Part shown: piece after piece, positions 9,950 through 17,850 of the stretch
Position numbering within the stretch: the first letter of the stretch is position 1
How the letters are laid out: each line of letters starts with the position of its first letter
From: Candidatus Heimdallarchaeota archaeon
Lineage (GTDB): Archaea > Asgardarchaeota > Heimdallarchaeia > Heimdallarchaeales > Heimdallarchaeaceae
Assembly (NCBI GenBank): GCA_016840095.1
Contig: JAEOSZ010000055.1
Coordinates: 1-64,000, forward strand
Direction: 5' to 3'
DNA length: 64,000 nt
The notes under the pieces: generated by a model
The model's input: the letters and a program-made list of their open reading frames with translations, nothing else
Databases searched by the model: none
What the model was told of the DNA's origin: nothing
Program-made: the position numbers and the translations under genes

Positions 9950-10699
9950 TTATCTCTTGATGGATGCTAGACCCTCTTTTACACCCGCAGTAGCCCATTT
10001 ATTCCAAGGCAAGGTAAAAAACTTGAAACCTCTATCAATGAAATCATTTGGGTTCTGTCCCCCAGGGATAAAGTACATGCCCGGAACTACTCCAGCATCC
10101 TCACATGCACTAGCAATCTTATCCAAGGTACTCTGATACTTTGGATTAAGATAATCTAAAGGGATACCCAGATTGATCGATAGATCGGATGGTCCAACCA
10201 AGAGAACATCGATTCCGGGGACGCTAAGAATCTCCTCCATGTTTCCCAGAGATTCCATGGTCTCGATCATAGGTATAACTACAAGCTCCTCGTTCACTAT
10301 ATCCATGTACTCTCGATAATTCTCAAAATCTCCCCAATCTCCCCGTTGACCAGCAGAGCTTCTCTTCCCAACGGGTGGATAATTGCACCATTGGACCATA
10401 TCCTCAGCCTCTTTCTTGGTATTAACCATAGGAACGATGATGCCCCTTGCGCCAATGTCTAGTGCATAACAGATTTGATCTTGCCTATTTTCCCCAACCC
10501 GGATAATTGGACTAGCCTTCTTTCCCCTCATATCTTGAAGCAGATGCTGTAGTTCCTTGATTTCAACAGCTGTATGTTGTGTATCAAAGAGGAGGAAATC
10601 AAAACCCACATCTGACAAGAAATCGATTGGAATCTTCAGGGAAGCACTGGTACCTATGGCTGCTTTACCTTTTTTTAATGCGTCTTTGACAGTATTCAT
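9950..10699 (-). CDS. HpcH/HpaI aldolase/citrate lyase family protein
   Basis: FDFLLFDTQHTAVEIKELQHLL...IIRVGENRQDQICYALDIGARGIIVPMVNTKKEAE...IPMIETMESLGNMEEILSVPGIDVLLVGPSDLSINLG. Confidence 0.9.
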   Translation of the reverse strand: MNTVKDALKKGKAAIGTSASLKIPIDFLSDVGFDFLLFDTQHTAVEIKELQHLLQDMRGKKASPIIRVGENRQDQICYALDIGARGIIVPMVNTKKEAEDMVQWCNYPPVGKRSSAGQRGDWGDFENYREYMDIVNEELVVIPMIETMESLGNMEEILSVPGIDVLLVGPSDLSINLGIPLDYLNPKYQSTLDKIASACEDAGVVPGMYFIPGGQNPNDFIDRGFKFFTLPWNKWATAGVKEGLASIKR

Positions 10700-10786
10700 T
10701 TAATATACCTTAAAGGCCTAGTCATGATTTATGTATTATATTCTTTTTCATTATACCTGTTAATATATAACTTTCAATCGTATCTC

Positions 10787-10834
10787 CTAAGTAAGTGAAT
10801 TTTTTTTCACTTAGTTGAATTCAACTTACTTTAG
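10787..10834. promoter_or_regulatory. Nested inverted repeats, candidate operator
   Basis: CTAAGTAAGTGAAT ... ATTCAACTTACTTTAG outer arms, with perfect palindrome AGTTGAATTCAACT (10813-10826) inside. Confidence 0.4.
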
Positions 10835-10960
10835 TCCTTAAATACATGAGGTTTTAGTGTATATTAGGTTTAATAAATAAACCTACTTGAAATACTAAAC
10901 TTGGTGGAAAAAATGACACAAAATTCAAGTATAACAAAATTAAAGGAAAGTGAATAAGAA

Positions 10961-11875
10961 ATGGTAAGTATATTTGCAAAAATGTTAATGAAGATGCTAG
11001 CAAAAAATAAAGATCACGTTTTTGTTTTAGATGAAGTTGATGAAACCAGAGATGTCTTTGATAATATGGGGTCGAAGGCTAAACCTGCAAAAGGTGTTAA
11101 TTATGAAGAAATCCAAATAGGGAATATTGCTGCTGAAAAATACTCAAGAAATTCCAAAGAATCAATTTCACGAGTGATATTATATCTACACGGTGGAGGT
11201 TATTTGTTCGGATCTTATGTATCTCATAGAGCATTAGTATCTAAACTTTGTAGGAAATTGAATTCTAATGCATACAGTATAAACTACAGACTTGCTCCTG
11301 AACATCCTTATCCTGCTGGTTTAGATGATGCTTTTTATGCATATAAATGGCTTTTAGAAGAGAAATCCATTCTCCCTGAAAATATAATAATTGCAGGTGA
11401 CTCTGCTGGAGGAGGTTTAGCTTTTGCATTGCTTGTTCGAATTGGGAAACAAAATTTACCTCAACCTAAAGCAGCTATAACTTTGTCTCCCTGGACTGAT
11501 CTAACATTAACAAGTGATTCTTTTAAGACAAAAAGGGAAGAAGATCCATTCTTCAATTATAAGAACATAGAAACTGGTGCTTTAGTATATCTAGGATCCG
11601 AGTCTCCAGAAAATCCCGAGATTTCACCTTTATATGCTGATTACAAAGGATGGCCTAGTATATTTATACAAGTAGGAACTAGAGAGTTATGTTTAGACGA
11701 TTCTCTAAATATAGCAGAGAAAATGAAAAAACAAGGGGTAGCTGTAACTCTGGATGTTTGGGAAGGAATGTTTCATGCATTTCTATTCTTAAGTACAATA
11801 CCCATTATTGGTAAATTGATTCCAGAATTTAAACGAGCTATGAAAAATATACAGACTTTTGTAGATAGTCTTTGA
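10961..11875 (+). CDS. Alpha/beta hydrolase, HSL-family esterase/lipase
   Basis: YLHGGGYLFGS oxyanion motif, IIAGDSAGGGLA nucleophile elbow, DxxxH triad region (DVWEGMFHAFLF). Confidence 0.92.
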   Translation: MVSIFAKMLMKMLAKNKDHVFVLDEVDETRDVFDNMGSKAKPAKGVNYEEIQIGNIAAEKYSRNSKESISRVILYLHGGGYLFGSYVSHRALVSKLCRKLNSNAYSINYRLAPEHPYPAGLDDAFYAYKWLLEEKSILPENIIIAGDSAGGGLAFALLVRIGKQNLPQPKAAITLSPWTDLTLTSDSFKTKREEDPFFNYKNIETGALVYLGSESPENPEISPLYADYKGWPSIFIQVGTRELCLDDSLNIAEKMKKQGVAVTLDVWEGMFHAFLFLSTIPIIGKLIPEFKRAMKNIQTFVDSL

Positions 11876-11917
11876 AAAGAGGAAGATAATTAAATAACAA
11901 AATCGAGTTGAGACAAT

Positions 11918-12382
11918 ATGGAAGAGGAATTTAGCACTATCTGGAAAGAAGTGAATGAACTCATACCTAAGATGCGTGAAGCAGTTAGGAAAGGATTAGA
12001 GAAGGATTTTGAGACTTTTGTACATGATGATGCTCATATACAAAAAGAGCTCCTCTTTCTTAACAATGCATTGAGTTTCCTACAGAAGAAATGGACAATG
12101 GATTTAATATATATCATCAGGATGAAAGGCAAACCATTTTTCAATGACATTCGACGAGCTATTCCTGATTTAAATTCTCGTACTTTAACAACTCGTTTGA
12201 AAGAGTTTGAAAATAATCACATAGTTATTCGAACAGTGAATAGTACTCAACCAATTCGAGTTAGTTATGAATTGACAGATACAGGAAATGGCATTTACGA
12301 ATTATTATTGCCATTACTCTTTTTCTTTTCTGGTGCAAAATATCAATTAGAACAAAAAGAGAATCAGACTGAATCTAAATAG
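11918..12382 (+). CDS. HxlR-family winged-helix transcriptional regulator
   Basis: KKWTMDLIYIIRMKGKPFFNDIRRAIPDLNSRTLTTRLKEFENNHIVIRTVNSTQPIRVSYELTDTG. Confidence 0.85.
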   Translation: MEEEFSTIWKEVNELIPKMREAVRKGLEKDFETFVHDDAHIQKELLFLNNALSFLQKKWTMDLIYIIRMKGKPFFNDIRRAIPDLNSRTLTTRLKEFENNHIVIRTVNSTQPIRVSYELTDTGNGIYELLLPLLFFFSGAKYQLEQKENQTESK

Positions 12383-12392
12383 ATTCTATAGC

Positions 12393-12710
12393 TTATTCTA
12401 ATCTAGATGCTTTAACTTCATAATGTTGGGATTTTTCATCAAAGCGTGAAAGTAATGCTCTTGCTTTTAGAGGAACAACGGCTACCTCATAATCTTCTCC
12501 GGCAAATGTTTGAACATCTTCTATTGAATCAAACCACATTATTGTAATGAATTCCTCCTCATCACCAATCTTTCGACGTAAAAGATGAATTCCTTTAAAA
12601 CCTTCAATTTTGAGGTTTTCAATACCTAAGAATATTTCACTTCTGAGAAGTGATTCGTAATCATCAGCATTATTAAGTGTAGTCCACCCATGCCATATTC
12701 TACTAATCAT
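12393..12710 (-). CDS. Antibiotic biosynthesis monooxygenase (ABM)-like dimeric alpha/beta-barrel protein
   Basis: MISRIWHGWTTLNNADDYESLL...GDEEEFITIMWFDSIEDVQTFAGEDYEVAVVP. Confidence 0.75.
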   Translation of the reverse strand: MISRIWHGWTTLNNADDYESLLRSEIFLGIENLKIEGFKGIHLLRRKIGDEEEFITIMWFDSIEDVQTFAGEDYEVAVVPLKARALLSRFDEKSQHYEVKASRLE

Positions 12711-12815
12711 TGTTAGTTCCTTCTTATCGTGTTCTAATCTGTAACATCTTTATATTTTTTCATAAACTATAACATCTCAAATAATCTTAAGAATTAAATC
12801 AACGTTAACATCCTA

Positions 12816-13340
12816 ATGAACATAAAGATTTCAGATACAGAGAAACAACAAACCATATTGATAACCTATTATACACGGACAGGTAATACTGAGAAATTTG
12901 CAGACCAGATTAAACAACTAGTTGGAGGAGATCTTTTCAGAATTGAAGAAGTTGATAAATATCCTCCTAGTTATCAGGATGTACTTAAAGTAAGTAAAGT
13001 AGAGATTCAAAATCAATACAAACCACCTATTAGACGTTCAGTTGAAAATATAGATCAATATGATATTATCTTTGTTGGCACACCTAATTGGTATGGAACT
13101 ATAGCTCCACCTGTTTTAACATTTCTATCAATACATGATTTAACAAACAAGACCATTATTCCTTTTGCAACTCATGGAGGTGGAGGAGAGCAGCGATGTT
13201 TATCAGATATCAGTAAAAACAGCTCTCAATCAAAAGTCTTAGATGGAATTGTACTCTATGGTTCACAAGCTGAGTCTTTTAACAATAAGATATTTGAGTG
13301 GTTAAAAGAATTACAAATATTCGATAACACACTTATCTAA
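12816..13340 (+). CDS. Flavodoxin family protein
   Basis: ILITYYTRTGNTEKFADQI FMN-binding loop; YDIIFVGTPNWYGTIAPPVLTFL; FATHGGGGEQRC. Confidence 0.9.
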   Translation: MNIKISDTEKQQTILITYYTRTGNTEKFADQIKQLVGGDLFRIEEVDKYPPSYQDVLKVSKVEIQNQYKPPIRRSVENIDQYDIIFVGTPNWYGTIAPPVLTFLSIHDLTNKTIIPFATHGGGGEQRCLSDISKNSSQSKVLDGIVLYGSQAESFNNKIFEWLKELQIFDNTLI

Positions 13341-13395
13341 TATACAGAAGCCCTTTTGCCGTTTTGAGGATTTAATAACGTGAATACTTCTATTC

Positions 13396-13626
13396 TTAAC
13401 TATTTCTCAAAATTTCAACTTCCTCAGCTCCAATTAATAACATGAATCCAAAGAGAAGTCCTTCAGTAACTTCGAAAAAAGTTGTGACATCTGTATTATG
13501 GAATCTAGCTCCAATTGCTATTATAACTGCAGTAACAATCATTAGTGATAGAGTAACTAAAAATAGCTTCAGAATCCATTTTTGTTCAGTTTTGATATCT
13601 GCGAAACCTACTGGCATAATAATCAA
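13396..13626 (-). CDS. Small two-TM membrane protein
   Basis: Two hydrophobic helices (LFLVTLSLMIVTAVIIAIGARF; GLLFGFMLLIGA); overlapping + strand ORF is less protein-like. Confidence 0.5.
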   Translation of the reverse strand: MIIMPVGFADIKTEQKWILKLFLVTLSLMIVTAVIIAIGARFHNTDVTTFFEVTEGLLFGFMLLIGAEEVEILRNS

Positions 13627-13885
13627 TCAAAAATTGATTAGTTATTTTTAATTTTATCTGTAAGTTAATCTAAATAATTATAATTTTACGTTTATACTTA
13701 TAAGAATAACTAAATAATAATACCTTTATATTGATACTTATAGATTCTTCTTAATAATTATAGATTAGAGCTGATAAGTATAGGTATATTACTATTTATA
13801 CCAGATAATATAGAATGGTTGTTAAGTTCAAGAAGTGACTTAGTTTTCACATAAGATTAATAAAGCATATAGTTTTCGAATATTC

Positions 13886-15001
13886 ATGCTTGAAGATTTT
13901 CTCTCTTCTCATTCATCACAAGAAAAAATAGTTGAAATTTTGATTGAACCTGAAATAATCCACCTTGTAGAAGAGAAGGATTCATTGTTTCTAAATTTTG
14001 ATTTTATGATCCAAGGTCTCGCTGAAAGAAATCTTATAATCAGATTCATCAAAGTAGCTGTTTATGATAAACAAGACAAGCTGATTACTTTCAAACATTT
14101 GAATCATAATGGTGTAGGTAACCCTAGTATGCATACTCTTGGAGAATATACATTAGAGGGTAAAAAAACATTGGATGTTTTCAATCCATTTTATCGTTTT
14201 CCAAAGGATACCCCAATAGAGTATTTACGCTATATGTTTACTTTCATAGACCAAAACAGTGAAGAAGAGTTTTACTACGGGAATGTAATAGTTAAACCAG
14301 TGAGATATGAACAAAAAGTGAAGCTCTCCTTACCTCTAAGAGGTAAACTTGTAATTCTAGATGGTTTTGATTTCTACTCTCATCACAGAAGAATTGCTAT
14401 TAGTTTACTTAGAGAATTTACTAAAGGAGCTTTCAAAACCAATTTCAACAGATATGGTATGGATTTCTCAGTTCTAGGTGAAGATAACAATTTGAGAAGT
14501 ATGACTGAGGATGAGAAAGACAATAACTATGATTTCCATTTTACTGATATTAAGAAGTTCTATACTCATGAAGCTATAGTCTATGCTCCTGCTCCAGGAG
14601 AGATAGTAGAAGTTGTTGATGATTTGGAAGATTTATATGATGAACCATTCGATTTTACTACTGCAATGGGAGAAAAGAGAGTCAAAGAAGTAGCTGGAAA
14701 TTACATCGTGATTAAACATAATGAAAGAGAATACAGTCATCTATATCATCTACTTAAAGGAAGCTGCAAGGTCAAAGTAGGTGATCATGTAAAAAGAGAA
14801 CAAGAGATAGCAAAAGTAGGTTTTTCAGGTGCCTCTAATGTATATTCACACTTACATTATCAATTTCTAAATGGAAGTGATATGTTAACTGCTAAGGAAC
14901 TACCTGTTAAATTCTCAAATGTTTTACTTTGGCAAGGTTCTGAAAAGAAATTGTATGAAGAACTTGTCATCAATACAGGAGATATATTTCAAAATGGATA
15001 A
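13886..15001 (+). CDS. M23-family (LytM-like) metallopeptidase-domain protein
   Basis: NRYGMDFSVLG ... APGEIVEVVDD ... NYIVIKHNEREYSHLYHLLKGSCKVKVGDHVKREQEIAKVGFSGASNVYSHLHYQF. Confidence 0.8.
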   Translation: MLEDFLSSHSSQEKIVEILIEPEIIHLVEEKDSLFLNFDFMIQGLAERNLIIRFIKVAVYDKQDKLITFKHLNHNGVGNPSMHTLGEYTLEGKKTLDVFNPFYRFPKDTPIEYLRYMFTFIDQNSEEEFYYGNVIVKPVRYEQKVKLSLPLRGKLVILDGFDFYSHHRRIAISLLREFTKGAFKTNFNRYGMDFSVLGEDNNLRSMTEDEKDNNYDFHFTDIKKFYTHEAIVYAPAPGEIVEVVDDLEDLYDEPFDFTTAMGEKRVKEVAGNYIVIKHNEREYSHLYHLLKGSCKVKVGDHVKREQEIAKVGFSGASNVYSHLHYQFLNGSDMLTAKELPVKFSNVLLWQGSEKKLYEELVINTGDIFQNG

Positions 15002-15025
15002 AAAAAATGTAATAGCAAAGTTCAA

Positions 15026-16282
15026 CTAGACCATTTTGATATTTTCAAATTTCTCCTCATCTTTCAAACTTGTAATATGATTATAATCCCAATAAGGAGA
15101 TTGATTGCAAAAGTCTTCTATCCACTTTTCATCAAAAGATTCATTGATTTCAACTTTTCTTTGCTTTTTATCGATTAATGTTAATCTTTTTGCATGTTTG
15201 AGATTTCCTATTTCAGTGACAGCAATTAGAATATTTGCTAAACATATTGTCCAAATTCCTAGACCTATGAGAATTACTACTACAGCTAAAATCCAATAAC
15301 CCCAACTTGAAGTAATAGCAAACCACAATGAAAGTGCAACTACACCTCCCATTAGAATAAAATTAAATATGTTTCTTATAATTTTTATATTCGATTTCCT
15401 TTTACTAAACTTACCATATTGAAAAATTAATGCATGAATTAAATGTTTAAGTAAAGATGGATGGACATGTTTACTTTCTATAAGATTAAGGAAATTACTC
15501 TCCCTAAGTTGTTCATAGTCCTGTATTTCTTGTTTCGTATATTCATAGAAAATTTTTATTCTCTGACCTTTAATGTTTACTTGACTTTGATCTGTAGTTG
15601 TACCAGCTGCAGTTTTAAGAGTCTTTTCAATTCCTACTAGAAGAAGTAAGAAGGTCTTAGAATGCTCTTTATCCCCTGTAACACTTTCATGAGAAACATT
15701 ATATTCCTCAACAAGCTTTTGCAATGCCTTCGAATCTTCTAAATCTTGAATGTGTCTTTGGAGACCTCTCTGAGTTTCTAAATCATTTCCTATATATGCA
15801 GTTATTGTACTTAATTTATTATAATGTAAAATTAGAGAAACTGATTCTTCTTCAGGATAAAATCCTTCTCTATTCCAATCAGCATATATCTTGATTGTTC
15901 TTCCTTCAAGTTCTTGATTCTGACAGAGAACTAGAAACTTGAGCGCAATAGCATTTGACCTAAGTTTATCACTTATTGGAATGATTGCTAACCTGATATC
16001 CTCAAAATCTATCCATACAAATTTGTCCATTGTTTTTTGATTGAATTCTGCATCTTGTTCATATACTCTGTTTACAAGAAAATCGTTTACAATTAAGAAT
16101 TCATTAGTTTGATCCTTTAACTCAGAATTAAGAACAACTCTCAATTGTTCATCTAAGTGTATAGCTACAACAGGGAGAATCTTAATCTTATTTTCTCCTT
16201 CTATTCTTTTTCTCTCCTCTAGTTCTCTAGTTCTCTCTTTTCTTTCTTGTCTCCTTATCATCCATCTAGAAGTTGCGGCCAT
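15026..16282 (-). CDS. Membrane protein of unknown family, soluble N-terminal region and two TM helices
   Basis: Hydrophobic pair FNFILMGGVVALSLWFAITSSWGYWILAVVVILIGLGIWTICLANILI; ATG at 16282 preferred over track start 16336. Confidence 0.6.
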   Translation of the reverse strand: MAATSRWMIRRQERKERTRELEERKRIEGENKIKILPVVAIHLDEQLRVVLNSELKDQTNEFLIVNDFLVNRVYEQDAEFNQKTMDKFVWIDFEDIRLAIIPISDKLRSNAIALKFLVLCQNQELEGRTIKIYADWNREGFYPEEESVSLILHYNKLSTITAYIGNDLETQRGLQRHIQDLEDSKALQKLVEEYNVSHESVTGDKEHSKTFLLLLVGIEKTLKTAAGTTTDQSQVNIKGQRIKIFYEYTKQEIQDYEQLRESNFLNLIESKHVHPSLLKHLIHALIFQYGKFSKRKSNIKIIRNIFNFILMGGVVALSLWFAITSSWGYWILAVVVILIGLGIWTICLANILIAVTEIGNLKHAKRLTLIDKKQRKVEINESFDEKWIEDFCNQSPYWDYNHITSLKDEEKFENIKMV

Positions 16283-16409
16283 TTTGTTATCAACTAACTG
16301 GAGAATATTTAAGTATTCTTTAAGATATTTTATCAACTCACTTCATTTAGAGAGACATTTAGTTACAAACAAGAAGGAGTGGTTATTTCTATCTTTAAAT
16401 TGAAAGAAA

Positions 16410-17726
16410 TTATTCAAGCTTAATCCAGTCTTTTTGGAGTTCTAACATTTCATCTAAAAATTGATTTATTAAATGCTTTCTTGGAAAGTTTGAATCAGCT
16501 TGAAGTGCTTGTACAGCGTAATCTCTTGAATTATTGAGTATGGCTTTAACAACAAGATCTTGTACATTAGCTTCTTCTCTAAGCAGATCAACTAGAGGTT
16601 CTGGATACTCTCCAAGGGGGATACCTCTTAAACCTGATTTATTAACAATTGCTGGACATTCTATTATAAGATCTTCAGGTAAATTAGTAATTATTCCTTT
16701 ATTTGGTAAATTAACTGATATCTCTTGATGGTTACTATCTGAAATTATACCTTCTATAATAGGAACTGCACGTTCATGATCAGGTTTCACTAGTTTGTAG
16801 CTCTTGTTTCTCCTAATCAATCTTTTAATTCTTCTCCAATTGAAGTTGATATACATTCTATAAATATTGAAGAAATTCTTTACACCTCTCATATTAGAGA
16901 CTTCTCTAGCCCAACCTATATACTCACCATAATGAGAATCATTAGTATAGGGAAGATAACCAAAGTGTTCTAGAATATAAAGAGTTAAGCCAACAGGATG
17001 TAAGAGTCTTGATGGTATACTCCATCTCCATCTTCTTAGGAACTTAACACCTCTTTGATGAATCTTAGGAATTAAATCTTCATTTGTGTCTTTGTGCCTT
17101 GCTTTAATAATTGCTCCCATATGATTTAATCCTCCACACCATAAATCTAGTTTTTCAAAAGGAACTTTCAGTATTTTTGGAAGAAGATGTTCAGCTAAAG
17201 CTATCTCATGACAAAGACCAATAATTTTGAGATTGGGGAATTTTCTATTCACTGCTAAAAGGATTCTATGCATAGGATTTGAATAATTAATGAATGTAGC
17301 ATCAGGACAGATTTCGTTGATATCTTCACAGATATCTAGAATTGGAGGTACTACTCTAAGTGAATGAAACATCCCTCCAGGTCCTCCATTTTCTCCAAAC
17401 ACTTGAGGACTATGATATTTCCATGGAATTTTCTTATCTAAATCCCACCAATAAAACCTTGGACCTACTTCTATTGAGTTCACAATGAAGTTTGCATCTT
17501 TCAAAGCTTCTTTGCGATCTGTAGTAGCTTCTACAGTGAAATTTAGATTATTTCGATCAATTTTAGCTTGACAAGCTTCTTGTGCATATTCTAGGTTTAT
17601 AGCGTTGATATCATGTAAACTTACTGTTGCACCTTCTAATACTTTCGAAGCAAAAATACTTCCGCAGGTACCTAATCCGAATTGTAAGCTTCCAGCACCA
17701 ATGATTACAATCTTTGTAGATGCCAT
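16410..17726 (-). CDS. Glycoside hydrolase family 4 (NAD-dependent) protein
   Basis: MASTKIVIIGAGSLQFG Rossmann start; GGPGGMFHSLRVVPPILDI, FINYSNPMHRI, GLCHEI, GGLNHMGAI; start at 17726 rather than track 17942. Confidence 0.88.
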   Translation of the reverse strand: MASTKIVIIGAGSLQFGLGTCGSIFASKVLEGATVSLHDINAINLEYAQEACQAKIDRNNLNFTVEATTDRKEALKDANFIVNSIEVGPRFYWWDLDKKIPWKYHSPQVFGENGGPGGMFHSLRVVPPILDICEDINEICPDATFINYSNPMHRILLAVNRKFPNLKIIGLCHEIALAEHLLPKILKVPFEKLDLWCGGLNHMGAIIKARHKDTNEDLIPKIHQRGVKFLRRWRWSIPSRLLHPVGLTLYILEHFGYLPYTNDSHYGEYIGWAREVSNMRGVKNFFNIYRMYINFNWRRIKRLIRRNKSYKLVKPDHERAVPIIEGIISDSNHQEISVNLPNKGIITNLPEDLIIECPAIVNKSGLRGIPLGEYPEPLVDLLREEANVQDLVVKAILNNSRDYAVQALQADSNFPRKHLINQFLDEMLELQKDWIKLE

Positions 17727-17850
17727 TTTGTGTTTCAAATATTTATAATAATAAAATCTTGTGCAATATACTCTCATAGAAGATTTATTGAACTCTCTTC
17801 TCACTTCCTTTCTTGGGGAAAAAATTATATTTGAGTACAGTTTATCATCA

